Of a DNA stretch of 25,226 nucleotides, positions 7,002 to 15,670 are shown in pieces; positions within the stretch are counted from its first letter, which is position 1; every line of letters starts with the position of its first letter. A program made the position numbers and the translations under genes. Under the pieces are notes generated by a model that saw only the letters and a list, made by a program, of their open reading frames with translations, did not search any database and was not told the DNA's origin. Origin of the DNA: JBBIIC01 sp037446725 (GTDB lineage: Bacteria > Actinomycetota > Coriobacteriia > Anaerosomatales > SLCP01); NCBI GenBank assembly GCA_037446725.1, contig JBBIIC010000027.1, positions 1 to 25,226 on the forward strand. Direction: 5' to 3'.

Positions 7002-9002
7002 GTGGCGGTGGCCCGCATGCTGAAGGTCGCGGTCATCGGCCACGTCGCCGCCCTCGACGAGACCGTCACCCTCCTCCAGCGCGCCGGTGTGGTCGAGATC
7101 GCGGTGCGCGAGGTCCCCATCGAGGAGGTCGTCGCACTCGAGCCCGACCACGAGCGCCTGAACTCGCTCGAGGAGCGCATCGCGCGTGCATCATTCGTAC
7201 GCGACTTCCTCGGTAGATTCCACACCTCCGACGCTCCGTTCTCGATGTTCGTGTCCGAGAAGGTCCACCTGAAGGCGTCGGAGTTCGAGAACCTTACCGA
7301 CAGGGACGCGTTTCCCGAGCTCTGCGAGGCATGCGATGTCATGGCCGAGCGCCTCGGCGTGATCGACCGCGAACGCACGCGGTTGCGCCAGCTCGTCCAC
7401 GATCTCGCGCCGTGGGAGAGCCTGCACCTGCAGATCTCGCAGTGGAAGGGGACCGAGCACGTCGTGCTGTTCACCGGCACCGTGCCTCTTTCCGCGTCCG
7501 CGGACGTGCGACAGGCGCTGCGCGAGGCGGTCACCGACGTCTCGGTGGCCGAGGTGGGCGTGTCGGCGCTCCGCCAGGCGTGGGTCGTCATGGCGCACGT
7601 CGCCGCGCTCGAGGAGGTCAGAGCAACACTCTCGCTCACCGAGTTCGTCGAGGTGAGCTTCCCGGGGCTCGCGGACTACCCTGCCGAGGAGCGCGCACGC
7701 GCGATCGCCGCTCTCGAAGCCCTCGAGGCTGAGCAGGCAGAGATCGAGGCCAACGCGACCGAGCTCGCCGCGGCGGACTACCGGCACGCGGTGGCGGTCG
7801 TCCAGGCGCTGCTGTCCCGCCGCGACGCCGAGGAGGTCCGCGCGAGCTTCGTCGGGACCGAGCGCGCGTTTGTGGTGCACGGTTGGATCGCCGAGTCGGA
7901 GCGCGATGACCTGGTTGCCGCGGTCTCTCCGGTCTTCCCCGACGTCGACCTGACCTTCGAGGTGCCCGCGCCGGAGGACCGAGTTCCGGTCCGCCTCGTC
8001 AACCCCCCACTCCTGCGTCCCTTCGAGGTGCTCACGGACCTCTACGGCCGGCCGCGCTACGGGCAGATCGACCCGACACCGCTGCTCGCGGGCTTCTTCT
8101 TCCTGTTCTTCGGCATATGCATCGGGGACGTCGGCTACGGGCTCATGCTCGGGACCGCCGCCTACCTCATCAAGACCCGTCTGGACGTCGCGCCGGGCGT
8201 GCGCAGGTTCATGGACCTGCTGATCACGGGCAGCGCGGCGGCCATCCTCGTCGGTGTGGCCACGAGGAGCTACTTCGCGCTGCCGGCCGAGAGCCTGCCC
8301 TCCTTCCTGCGCTACGAGCCGCTCGTCGACCCGCTCAGCGAGGTCATGACGATGTTGCTGATCTCGGTGGCGCTCGGCGTCGTCCACGTCTCGGTCGGCG
8401 TCGTCACGAGCGCGGTCCAGCGCTGGCGCGCCGGCGACGTGCTCGGCGCGATCTCGGTCGACCTGAGCACGCTCGCCCTGTTCGCGGCGGTGGGGATCGC
8501 GGTGGCTTTCCCGCGGACCATGGGCTGGCTGCTGCCGGCGGCGCTCGGGCTCGCGATCGTGCTGAAGGGCCGGATGGCCGAGGAGCTCTTCGTGAACCGC
8601 TCGGTCGCGGGCACCGCACTCGGCCTCGGTCGCGGGCTGCTCGGCCTGTACGGGCTCGTCGGGTACGCGTCGGATTTCCTCTCCTACACGCGCCTCGCCG
8701 CGCTCGGGCTCGCGAGCCTGCTCGTGGGCGATGTGATGAACCGGCTTGCGGGACTCGTGTCCGACGTGCCGTACGGCGTGGGCATCCTCGCCGCGGTGCT
8801 CATCCTCGTCGTGGGCCACACCTTCAACGTCGCCATCAACCTGCTCGGCGCGTTCGTCCACCCGACGCGCCTGCAGTTCGTCGAGTTCTTCAGCAAGTTC
8901 TACGAAGGCGGCGGGCGCCCGTTCACGCCGTTCGCTCCGCAGACGAAGTCAGTGGTACTGCACCCGGACACGGGTGCGCAGGAAGGAGGAGTCCGGCAGT
9001 GA
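7002..9002 (+). CDS. ntpI: V-type ATPase subunit I (a-type stator, ion channel)
   Basis: A 666-residue stator subunit. Residues of roughly 1-340 form the cytoplasmic arm that binds the peripheral stalks, with alternating alpha/beta and coiled-coil segments. From about residue 356 ('IDPTPLLAGFFFLFFG', then 'GDVGYGLMLG') it becomes a multi-pass membrane domain with seven to eight helices. The functionally essential arginine lies in 'SYTRLAALGLA' at about residue 564, facing the rotor ring. The GTG at 7002 is used; an ATG five codons in is an alternative, and neither has a strong ribosome binding site. It starts seven bases after the stalk gene and overlaps the K gene start. Confidence 0.96.
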   Translation: MAVARMLKVAVIGHVAALDETVTLLQRAGVVEIAVREVPIEEVVALEPDHERLNSLEERIARASFVRDFLGRFHTSDAPFSMFVSEKVHLKASEFENLTDRDAFPELCEACDVMAERLGVIDRERTRLRQLVHDLAPWESLHLQISQWKGTEHVVLFTGTVPLSASADVRQALREAVTDVSVAEVGVSALRQAWVVMAHVAALEEVRATLSLTEFVEVSFPGLADYPAEERARAIAALEALEAEQAEIEANATELAAADYRHAVAVVQALLSRRDAEEVRASFVGTERAFVVHGWIAESERDDLVAAVSPVFPDVDLTFEVPAPEDRVPVRLVNPPLLRPFEVLTDLYGRPRYGQIDPTPLLAGFFFLFFGICIGDVGYGLMLGTAAYLIKTRLDVAPGVRRFMDLLITGSAAAILVGVATRSYFALPAESLPSFLRYEPLVDPLSEVMTMLLISVALGVVHVSVGVVTSAVQRWRAGDVLGAISVDLSTLALFAAVGIAVAFPRTMGWLLPAALGLAIVLKGRMAEELFVNRSVAGTALGLGRGLLGLYGLVGYASDFLSYTRLAALGLASLLVGDVMNRLAGLVSDVPYGVGILAAVLILVVGHTFNVAINLLGAFVHPTRLQFVEFFSKFYEGGGRPFTPFAPQTKSVVLHPDTGAQEGGVRQ

Positions 9003-9490
9003 ACGAGACCATCATGGGGTTGTCCGGCATCGACTGGGCATACTTCGGGGCCGCAGTCGCCGCCATCGGGGGCGGCATCGGTTCCGCCATCGGGATCACG
9101 CTGGTGAGCAACGCCGCGACCGGCGTGGTGACCGAGGACCCCGACAAGTTCGGCCGCATACTGCCGCTCGCGGCGATGCCGGGCACACAGGGAATCTACG
9201 GCTTCATCACCGCGCTGCTCGTGTTCATCTTCTTCGGCGTGTTCGCCGGAGAGGTCGACATCACCGCGCACGAGGGGTTGCGCGTGTTCTTCGCGTGTCT
9301 GCCGGTGGCGTTCGTGTGCATGATTTCGGGCATCTATCAGGGTGCGACCGCAGTCGGCGCCGCGGGGATGGTGGCTCGTCGCGACGAGGAAGCGGGCAAA
9401 GCACTCATCTTCCCCGCGCTCGTGGAGACCTATGCGGTCTTCTCGCTCATCGTGACCATCATCATGATGCTCTACGTGACCACGGGGTAG
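8999..9490 (+). CDS. ntpK: V-type ATPase subunit K (c-ring proteolipid, four helices)
   Basis: A 163-residue proteolipid with two fused hairpins (four transmembrane helices), as in Enterococcus NtpK. The ion-carrying glutamate is E143 in helix 4 ('ALVETYAV'). The first hairpin has 'PGTQGIYG' (T63, Q64) instead of a carboxylate, and helix 3 has 'SGIYQGA' (Q114). These positions match T64, Q65, Q110 and E139, which bind Na+ in E. hirae NtpK, with M60 replacing L61. So one carboxylate per four-helix unit and possible Na+ specificity are predicted. The GTG start overlaps the stop of subunit I (GTGA), with GGAGG upstream. Confidence 0.96.
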   Translation: MNETIMGLSGIDWAYFGAAVAAIGGGIGSAIGITLVSNAATGVVTEDPDKFGRILPLAAMPGTQGIYGFITALLVFIFFGVFAGEVDITAHEGLRVFFACLPVAFVCMISGIYQGATAVGAAGMVARRDEEAGKALIFPALVETYAVFSLIVTIIMMLYVTTG

Positions 9491-9496
9491 GCGGCC

Positions 9497-10132
9497 GTGG
9501 CGCTCGCCGACATCGTACAGCGGATCACCGAGGACGCCATCGCCGAGGCGGCTGAGATCCTCAGGGAGGCCGACGAGGCCGCGGCGGATGTTCGCGCGCA
9601 GGCGCAGGAACGCGCGCACGAGCGGACCGCGCAGGTCGTCGCCCACACCAAGGCCGAGGCAGAGGCCGCAGGAAGGACCCGCCTCGCGACGGCCCGGCTC
9701 GCGGCCCGTGACAACGCGCTTGCGGCGAAGCGCCACCTCGTCGAGCGCGTGCTCGCCGAGGTGGTGGCGCGTCTCGAGGCGCTTCCCGCCGAGGAGTACG
9801 CGGCGTTCATCGCCCGCGAGGTCGCCCGCGTCGCGCGGGGCGGCGAGGCGCTCTCCATCGGCCAGGAGGACCACGCGCGGCTGAGCGCGCGGATCGCACC
9901 CTCGCTCGCCACAGTGGGCGCGAAGGTGAGTGTCCGCGGCGCGACGGCCGCGCTCGACCGAGGCGTGCTTATCGAAGGCGACCGTGTCCGGGTCGAGGTC
10001 TCGGCGCGCGCGCTCGTGTCATCACGGAAGGAGCGGCTGGTGACCGTCGTCTCGCGGGTGCTCTTCGGTGATGAGGGCCCGGAGGCGGCGTCGCGCGCCG
10101 CCGCTGCTCACGGAGGCGAGGAGGCGACGTGA
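9497..10132 (+). CDS. ntpE: V-type ATPase subunit E (peripheral stalk)
   Basis: A 211-residue protein with the two parts of the stalk E subunit: a long N-terminal charged helix (about residues 1-85, rich in A, E and R, e.g. 'EAAEILREADEAAADVRAQAQ') that would coil around the small stalk subunit, and a globular C-terminal part with 'LDRGVLIEGDRVRVEVSAR' that binds the catalytic head. The GTG start is six bases after the K stop and has only a weak ribosome binding site, so translation may be re-initiation. It overlaps subunit C at its 3' end. Length and position between K and C are as in the ntp operon. Confidence 0.92.
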   Translation: MALADIVQRITEDAIAEAAEILREADEAAADVRAQAQERAHERTAQVVAHTKAEAEAAGRTRLATARLAARDNALAAKRHLVERVLAEVVARLEALPAEEYAAFIAREVARVARGGEALSIGQEDHARLSARIAPSLATVGAKVSVRGATAALDRGVLIEGDRVRVEVSARALVSSRKERLVTVVSRVLFGDEGPEAASRAAAAHGGEEAT

Positions 10133-11130
10133 CGCAATTGCGCGTCATAGCCGATCTCAGGCGCTACGGGTTCGCCGTGGGGCGTGTCCGCGTGCTCGAG
10201 ACGAACCTGCTCACCCGCACGACGTACGAGCGGTTGCTCGACGCGCGCGACTTCGACCGCCAACGGCGCATCCTCGCCGACACGGTCTACGCGGATTACC
10301 TCGAAGGTGCCACCACGCCCGACGAGATCGAGCAAGGGCTCGACGCCTCACTCGTCGACCTGTACGAGGACTTCCTCGAGCACGCCAACCTTCCCGAGCC
10401 GATCGTCGCGTACTTCCGCACGCGCCACGACTTCGAGAACCTGAAGGCGCGCCTGAAGGCCGAAGCCCAGGGCATACCCGTAGCCGAACTGCTCACCCCG
10501 CTCGGCAGCGTCTCTCCCGAGTTCTTCGTGGGTCCGTCGGACCGGTTGCCGTCCGGCGTCCGGGAGGCGGACTCCCGCATCCGCGCCCGGTTGGCAGACG
10601 AGAGCGGCACCCTGCCGCCCGACGTCGTAGACACGGCCGTCGACAGGGAGATGTTCGCGGCCCTCTCGGACATCGCCCGCGAATCGGGCAGCGGATTCGT
10701 CAGACATCTCGCCTGCCTGGAGGCCGACGCCGGCAACGCGCGGGCGTTTGTGCGTACCCGCATCCGGGGGGTTCCGGTCGCCCACCTCGAGCCCGCGCTC
10801 GTGCCCGGTGGTTCGATTCCCCCGTCGACCTTCGTCACCCTCTACCGGCTGCCGTTCGAGGAGGGCGTGGCCCGGCTCGCCGCGCTCGCGCCGCTCACCC
10901 GGATCGACCCGGAGGCGATCGCCGATCCGGCGCGCCTCGACGTCGCAGTCGAAGCGCTCATCGCGCGCGAGGTGCGCGCACACAGAGTGACTTCCATCGG
11001 CCCCGACCCGGTGGTGGGGTACGTGCTCGCGCGGCGCGCGGAGGTCACGGCGTTGCGCACCATCATAATGGGGACGTTTGCGCGCGTGCCGGTCGAGCAG
11101 CTGCGCGAGCGGGTGAGGGACGTGGCCTGA
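10129..11130 (+). CDS. ntpC: V-type ATPase subunit C (d-type, rotor socket)
   Basis: A 333-residue, mostly helical cytoplasmic protein matching the C/d subunit that sits on the c-ring and receives the central stalk. Recognisable blocks are 'RVRVLETNLLTRTTYERLLDA' near the start, 'YFRTRHDFENLKARLKA' around residues 100-118 and 'YVLARRAEVTALRTIIMG' near the end, the typical last conserved segment of the family. The GTG start overlaps the stop of subunit E (GTGA) and has AGGAGG at 10119-10124. The stop overlaps the start of the next gene as TGATG, so translation of E, C and F is coupled. Confidence 0.93.
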   Translation: MTQLRVIADLRRYGFAVGRVRVLETNLLTRTTYERLLDARDFDRQRRILADTVYADYLEGATTPDEIEQGLDASLVDLYEDFLEHANLPEPIVAYFRTRHDFENLKARLKAEAQGIPVAELLTPLGSVSPEFFVGPSDRLPSGVREADSRIRARLADESGTLPPDVVDTAVDREMFAALSDIARESGSGFVRHLACLEADAGNARAFVRTRIRGVPVAHLEPALVPGGSIPPSTFVTLYRLPFEEGVARLAALAPLTRIDPEAIADPARLDVAVEALIAREVRAHRVTSIGPDPVVGYVLARRAEVTALRTIIMGTFARVPVEQLRERVRDVA

Positions 11131-11462
11131 TGGCGACGATGAAGGTAGCGGTCGTCGGCGACCGGACGAGCGTGGCGGGCTTCAAGCCACTGGGGTTCGC
11201 GGTCTTCGCGCTCGGCACGCCGGCCGAGGCACGGGGGCTCTGGCCCGAGCTTGCGGGCGGCGAGTACGGCGTGGTCCTCGTGACCGAGCCGGTCTACGAG
11301 GAGATCGACGACCTGGTCGCCGAGGTCGCCGACCGGGCGCTGCCCGCGGTGACCGTCATCCCCGGAGCGGGGAGCGAGGGCGGCGTGGGAGAGAAGAAGC
11401 TGGCACGGGCCATCGAGAGGGCCCTGGGAACGAAGGTGCTCATCCGAGAAGAGGACGAGTAG
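11130..11462 (+). CDS. ntpG: V-type ATPase subunit F (NtpG position, central stalk)
   Basis: A 110-residue cytoplasmic protein with a Rossmann-like start ('MKVAVVGDRTSVAGFKPLGF'), 'GVVLVTEPVYEEI' in the middle and a C-terminal helix 'KKLARAIERALG'. Size and motifs match subunit F (called NtpG in Enterococcus), which binds the central shaft D and modulates ATP hydrolysis. The ATG overlaps the stop of subunit C (TGATG), and the stop codon is directly followed by the ATG of subunit A. Confidence 0.94.
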   Translation: MATMKVAVVGDRTSVAGFKPLGFAVFALGTPAEARGLWPELAGGEYGVVLVTEPVYEEIDDLVAEVADRALPAVTVIPGAGSEGGVGEKKLARAIERALGTKVLIREEDE

Positions 11463-13265
11463 ATGGCAGATCTGGAACAGGGACGCATCGTGAAGGTCGC
11501 CGGCCCGTTGGTGGTCGCCGAAGGTCTGACACGCTCCAGGATGTACGACCTCGTGCGCGTGGGCGACGAGGGACTGATGGGCGAGATCATCGAGATGCGC
11601 GCAGACCGCGCCTCGATACAGGTCTACGAGGAGACCGAGGGTCTGGGCCCGGGCGATGTCGTCGTCTCAACGGGCGCGCCGCTCTCGGTCGAGCTCGGCC
11701 CGGGCATGATGGGTGCGGTCTACGACGGCGTGCAGCGCCCGCTCGACGCGCTGCAGCAGCAGTCGGGCGAGTTCCTGACCCGCGGCGTGAGCGCACCCGG
11801 ACTCGACCGTGAGGCGCGGTGGACGTTCCGTGCCACGGCGCAGGCCGGCGACCGTGTTGAGGCCGGCGATGTCATCGGTGTCGTCCAGGAGAACGAGGTC
11901 ATCGCGTTGCGTATCCTGGTGCCGCCGGGACTCCACGGCCGCGTCGCCGACATCGCGTCGGGCACCTACACCGTCACGGACCCGGTCGGGACACTCGTCG
12001 ATGACGACGGAGGGCAACACCCGCTCCTGCTCATGCAGACCTGGCCGGTGCGTATCCCGCGCCCCTACCGACGCAAGATCTCGCTCACCGAGCCGCTCGT
12101 CACCGGAACCCGCGTCATCGACACGTTCTTCCCCCTGCTCAAGGGGGGCGTGGCGTGTATCCCGGGACCCTTCGGCGCCGGGAAGACTGTCACGCAGCAC
12201 CAGATCGCGAAGTGGTCCAACGCCGAGGTGGTCGTGTTCATCGGGTGCGGCGAGCGCGGCAACGAGATGACCGACGTGCTGATGGAGTTCCCCGAGCTCA
12301 CCGACCCCTACTCGGGCCAGCCGCTCATGCGGCGCACGGTGCTCGTCGCCAACACCTCCAACATGCCGGTGGCCGCGCGTGAGGCGAGCGTCTACACGGG
12401 CATCACCATCGCCGAGTTCTTCCGCGACATGGGCTACAACGTCGTGCTGCAGGCGGACTCGACGTCGCGCTGGGCAGAAGCGATGCGCGAGATCTCGGGG
12501 CGCCTCGAGGAGATGCCGGGCGAGGAGGGCTTTCCCGCCTACCTCGGCACGAGGCTGGCGGCCTTCTACGAGCGCGCCGGCAAGGTCGCCACGCTCGGCA
12601 AGCCGCTCGAGGCGGCGGATGAAGCCGAGGAGCGCAGCGGCTCGGTCTCGGTCGTGGGCTCGGTTTCGCCTCCCGGCGGCGACCTGTCCGAACCGGTCGT
12701 CCAGAACACGCTTCGCGTCGTGAAGGTCTTCTGGGCACTCGAGGACCGGCTCGCTTACGAGCGACACTTCCCCGCCATCAACTGGCTTGTCTCTTACTCG
12801 CTGTACCTCGACAAGATCACTCCGTACTGGCGCGAGTCGGTGAGCGAGGAGTATCGGGCTCGCCGCGACAAGTGCATGGAGCTCCTCCAGCGCGAGAGCG
12901 AGCTTGCCGAGATCTCGCGGCTCGTCGGCGTGGAGGCGCTCTCGCCCGAGGAGCAGATCGTCATGGAGACCGCGAAGTCCATTCGCGAGGACTTCCTCCA
13001 GCAGAACGCGTTTCGCGACGACGACCAGTTCACCTCGCTCGCCAAGCAGGACCGGCTGCTTCGCGTCATCCTGCTCTTCCACGAGAAGGCGCTGGCGGCA
13101 CACGCCGACGGTGCGTCGCTCAGGGACATCTTCGCGGCGCCGGTCCGCGAGCGCATCGCGCGGGCGAAGTACGCCACCGAGGAGGAGACCGACGTGTTCA
13201 GTCGGATCGAATCGGAGATCGAGACTCAACTCGTCGCCGACGGCACAGAGGCGGGTGAGCGCTAG
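11463..13265 (+). CDS. ntpA: V-type ATPase catalytic subunit A
   Basis: A 600-residue catalytic subunit. The P-loop 'GPFGAGKT' (residues 235-242) is the A-type version, with K241 and T242 contacting ATP and Mg2+. The non-homologous insert typical of A subunits lies between the N-terminal beta barrel and the nucleotide domain (about residues 110-190). Other conserved blocks are 'GCGERGNEMTDVLMEFPEL', 'ADSTSRWAEAMREISGRLEEMPGEEG' and 'YPAINWL'-like 'FPAINWLVSYS'. Length equals that of bacterial and archaeal A subunits. It starts immediately after the stop of subunit F and is followed without a gap by subunit B (TAGATG), giving tight A:B stoichiometric coupling. Confidence 0.98.
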   Translation: MADLEQGRIVKVAGPLVVAEGLTRSRMYDLVRVGDEGLMGEIIEMRADRASIQVYEETEGLGPGDVVVSTGAPLSVELGPGMMGAVYDGVQRPLDALQQQSGEFLTRGVSAPGLDREARWTFRATAQAGDRVEAGDVIGVVQENEVIALRILVPPGLHGRVADIASGTYTVTDPVGTLVDDDGGQHPLLLMQTWPVRIPRPYRRKISLTEPLVTGTRVIDTFFPLLKGGVACIPGPFGAGKTVTQHQIAKWSNAEVVVFIGCGERGNEMTDVLMEFPELTDPYSGQPLMRRTVLVANTSNMPVAAREASVYTGITIAEFFRDMGYNVVLQADSTSRWAEAMREISGRLEEMPGEEGFPAYLGTRLAAFYERAGKVATLGKPLEAADEAEERSGSVSVVGSVSPPGGDLSEPVVQNTLRVVKVFWALEDRLAYERHFPAINWLVSYSLYLDKITPYWRESVSEEYRARRDKCMELLQRESELAEISRLVGVEALSPEEQIVMETAKSIREDFLQQNAFRDDDQFTSLAKQDRLLRVILLFHEKALAAHADGASLRDIFAAPVRERIARAKYATEEETDVFSRIESEIETQLVADGTEAGER

Positions 13266-14702
13266 ATGGAACGCGAGTACATGACGACACGCGACATCGT
13301 CGGGCCGCTGCTGCTCGTCGAGAACGTCGTAGACGTCACATACGGTGAGCTCGTCGAGCTGGAGTTTCCCGACGGCACGGTGAGCCTCGGCAACGTGCTC
13401 GAGGTGAACCGGGACGTCGCGCTCGTCCAGGCGTTCGAGGGCACGCGTGGCGCCAACCCGTCCCAGACTAAGGTGCGCTTCCTCGGCCGGGGGCTCACGC
13501 TCGGCGTCTCGCGCGACATGCTCGGGCGGGTCTTCGACGGGCTCGGTCGGCCGATGGATGGCGGGCCCGAGATACTGCCCGAGGCCCAGCGCTCGATCCA
13601 CGGCTCGGCGATCAACCCGACCGCGCGCGACTTCCCCGACGACTTCATCCAGACCGGGGTCTCGAGCATCGACGGCCTCAACCCGCTCGTGCGCGGGCAG
13701 AAGCTGCCGATCTTCTCGGGCTCGGGGCTGCCTCACAACCAGCTTGCCGCGCAGATCGCGCGTCAAGCGCAGGTCATCGGCGGCGGGACGGGCGACTTCG
13801 CGGTCGTGTTCGCCGCGATGGGCATCACCTTCGAGGACGCCGACTTCTTCATGACCGAGCTGCGCCAGACCGCCGCCATCGAGCGGGCGGTGCTCTTCCT
13901 GAACCTCGCCGACGACCCGGCCGTCGAGCGCATCGCCACCCCGCGCATGGCGCTTACTGCCGCCGAGTACCTCGCCTTCGACTGCGACATGCACGTCGTG
14001 GTGGTGCTCACGGACATGACGTACTACTGCGAGGCTCTGCGCGAGGTCTCGGCCGCGCGCAAAGAGGTACCGGGACGCCGCGGTTTCCCGGGCTATCTCT
14101 ACACCGACCTTGCCACGATCTACGAGCGCGCCGGGCGTGTGCAGGGTCGGGCCGGCTCGATCACGCAGATCCCCATCCTCACGATGCCAGAGGACGACAA
14201 GACCCACCCGATCCCCGACCTGACCGGCTACATCACCGAGGGCCAGATCATCCTCGACCGCGCGCTGCACCGCCGTGGTGTCTACCCGCCGGTCGCCGTC
14301 CTGCCGAGCCTCTCGCGCCTCAAGCAGAAGGGCATCGGGCCGGACAAGACGCGCGAGGACCATGCCGACCTCTCCAACCAGCTCTTCGGCGCGTACGCGC
14401 GCGGCATCCAGGCCAAAGAGCTCGCACTCATCCTCGGTGAGGCCGCCCTGTCCGACTCGGACAAGGCGTCTTCCACCTTCGCCGACGCGTTCGAGGACCG
14501 CTTCATCAGCCAGGGAGAGCACGAGGACCGCTCCATCGAGGAAACGCTCGCCATCGGCTGGGAGCTCATGACGCTCCTGCCGCGCACCGAGCTCAAGCGC
14601 ATCAAAGACGAGTTCGTGGAGCGCTATCTGCCGGGCGGCGAGCCGGAGCCGGAAACGTGCGGGACGGCCGACGGTGCCGGGGAGGTCACCACTGCATCGT
14701 GA
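13266..14702 (+). CDS. ntpB: V-type ATPase regulatory subunit B
   Basis: A 478-residue nucleotide-binding but non-catalytic head subunit. The P-loop region is degenerate ('FSGSGLPHNQLAAQIARQ', no GKT), as expected for B. Conserved blocks include 'VSRDMLGRVFDGLGRP', 'AMGITFEDADFF', 'LREVSAARKEVPGRRGFPGYLYTDL' and 'QIPILTMPEDDKTHPIPDLTGYITEGQI', which carries the arginine-finger region nearby. An ATG five codons in (MTTRDIV) is an equally possible start. The C-terminal tail after 'ERYLPG' is an acidic extension of about 20 residues. The stop overlaps the GTG of the following small gene. Confidence 0.97.
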   Translation: MEREYMTTRDIVGPLLLVENVVDVTYGELVELEFPDGTVSLGNVLEVNRDVALVQAFEGTRGANPSQTKVRFLGRGLTLGVSRDMLGRVFDGLGRPMDGGPEILPEAQRSIHGSAINPTARDFPDDFIQTGVSSIDGLNPLVRGQKLPIFSGSGLPHNQLAAQIARQAQVIGGGTGDFAVVFAAMGITFEDADFFMTELRQTAAIERAVLFLNLADDPAVERIATPRMALTAAEYLAFDCDMHVVVVLTDMTYYCEALREVSAARKEVPGRRGFPGYLYTDLATIYERAGRVQGRAGSITQIPILTMPEDDKTHPIPDLTGYITEGQIILDRALHRRGVYPPVAVLPSLSRLKQKGIGPDKTREDHADLSNQLFGAYARGIQAKELALILGEAALSDSDKASSTFADAFEDRFISQGEHEDRSIEETLAIGWELMTLLPRTELKRIKDEFVERYLPGGEPEPETCGTADGAGEVTTAS

Positions 14703-14887
14703 CGACAGCCATGTGGATAGCGGTCGGGGCCCTGCTCGTGGCGCTCATCGCGCTGCAGGTGGTCGGAGCCCGCGCGCTTGCCGGCATGGGCGTCCAGCCC
14801 TCGTCTGCGGTGGTCGCGCTGCGTGCACTCAACGTCGTCGCCGTGATCGGCATCGTGGCATTCGCCCTCTGGAAGTGGGTGAGCTAG
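14699..14887 (+). CDS. Small two-helix membrane protein embedded in the ATPase operon
   Basis: A 62-residue hydrophobic protein of unknown function. Two transmembrane helices (about residues 5-25, 'MWIAVGALLVALIALQVV', and 38-58, 'LNVVAVIGIVAFALWKW') are joined by a short loop with one arginine and 'GMGVQPSS'. The GTG at 14699 overlaps the stop of subunit B (GTGA), with GGGGAGG about ten bases upstream; an ATG at 14711 is an alternative. The stop lies one base before the start of subunit D. The tight packing on both sides argues that it is a real, co-translated gene. It could be an accessory or assembly factor for the ATPase; no known family was recognised and the ntp operon of E. hirae has no gene in this place. 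Confidence 0.7.
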   Translation: MTTAMWIAVGALLVALIALQVVGARALAGMGVQPSSAVVALRALNVVAVIGIVAFALWKWVS

Positions 14888-14888
14888 C

Positions 14889-15518
14889 GTGCCCGCGCTG
14901 CGCGTGAACCCCAACCGCATGGAGCTTCTCAAGCTCCGCAGACGCCGGCAGGTGGCCCAGCGCGGCCACAAGCTGCTCAAGGACAAGCTCGACGAGCTCA
15001 TGAAGGAGTTCCTGGCGCGCATCGGCGAGAGCCGCGCGCTGCGGGCCGCGGTTGAGCGCGAGCTGCTCGCCGCATACGGCACGTTCGCTATCGCGCGTGC
15101 CGAATCGGGCAGCGCCGCGCTCGCGGGCGCACTCGCGAGCGGCCATCCCGAGGAGATCATCGACGTCGGCGAGCGCAACGTCATGAGCGTGCGCATCCCA
15201 CTCTACGAGCTCGGCGAACTGCCGACGCCGGGCGGCTACTCGCTCGTCACGACGCCGATCGTACTCGACACCGCGCTCGCGGCCCTTGCCTCGCTGGCTC
15301 CGCGCCTGCTCGAGCTTGTCGAGAGAGAGAAGGCCATCGAGCTGCTCGCCGCCGAGATCGAGCGGACGCGCAGGCGCGTGAACGCGCTGGAATACGTGCT
15401 CATCCCGCAGCTCGATGAGACCATACGAGACATCGGGATGAAACTCGACGAGGCCGAGCGCAGCAACCTCACGCGCCTGATGAAGGTCAAAGCGATGATC
15501 GAGGCGCAGCAGGAGTAG
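14889..15518 (+). CDS. ntpD: V-type ATPase subunit D (central rotor shaft)
   Basis: A 209-residue protein that is helical at both ends. The N-terminal block 'VNPNRMELLKLRRRRQVAQRGHKLLKDKLDEL' (residues 5-36) and the C-terminal coiled coil with 'RRRVNALEYVLIPQLDETI' are the family signatures of the shaft that turns inside A3B3. A short beta-containing middle region carries 'TPGGYSLVTTPIVLDTALA'. The GTG start follows the small membrane-protein gene by one base. It is the last gene of the operon, followed by a structured intergenic region and a terminator hairpin. Confidence 0.97.
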   Translation: MPALRVNPNRMELLKLRRRRQVAQRGHKLLKDKLDELMKEFLARIGESRALRAAVERELLAAYGTFAIARAESGSAALAGALASGHPEEIIDVGERNVMSVRIPLYELGELPTPGGYSLVTTPIVLDTALAALASLAPRLLELVEREKAIELLAAEIERTRRRVNALEYVLIPQLDETIRDIGMKLDEAERSNLTRLMKVKAMIEAQQE

Positions 15519-15642
15519 GGGTGCCGGGACCTGTGCGGTTCTGTCTCAGCTCGGGAGCTCAAGAACCGCGTGCCGCGGGCCGATACATCAGGTGTCAGGG
15601 TTATGGGAGCCTCCTGACCGGATGCGGCCCCCGTGGTGCCCC
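15518..15642 (+). other. Possible structured RNA in the ATPase operon 3' region
   Basis: The sequence between the convergent ntpD and tldE genes can fold into nested helices. An outer helix is 15518-15525 with 15635-15642 (8 pairs, two G-U). One inner hairpin is 15535-15542 with 15562-15569 (GCGGTTCT/AGAACCGC) and contains AGCT-CGGG-AGCT. A second arm stacks GGGCC/GGCCC (15577-15581 with 15626-15630), CATC/GATG (15586-15589 with 15621-15624) and GTCAGG/CCTGAC (15594-15599 with 15613-15618). No known RNA family or tRNA was recognised. It could be a 3' UTR element, a small RNA on either strand, or chance folding in GC-rich DNA. Confidence 0.3.
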
Positions 15643-15670
15643 TCCACAGAAGTGGGCCGTGTTCTCCGAC

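Noticed and set aside
7191..8861. A 556-codon minus-strand open frame across subunit I
   Set aside because: Antisense to a clear membrane subunit, low-complexity composition (R, E, D, H, V), no domain and no ribosome binding site.
11667..14522. A 951-codon open frame on the minus strand across ntpA and ntpB
   Set aside because: It lies wholly antisense to two unmistakable ATPase genes, is extremely rich in R, G, D and E, and has no recognisable domain. It is a shadow caused by high GC and codon bias.
15590..15630. Minus-strand string resembling a tRNA-Met anticodon loop (CTCCCATAACCC)
   Set aside because: No acceptor, D or T arm can be formed around it and no T-loop GGTTCGA is present; the bases fit the hairpin arms described for the intergenic structure instead.
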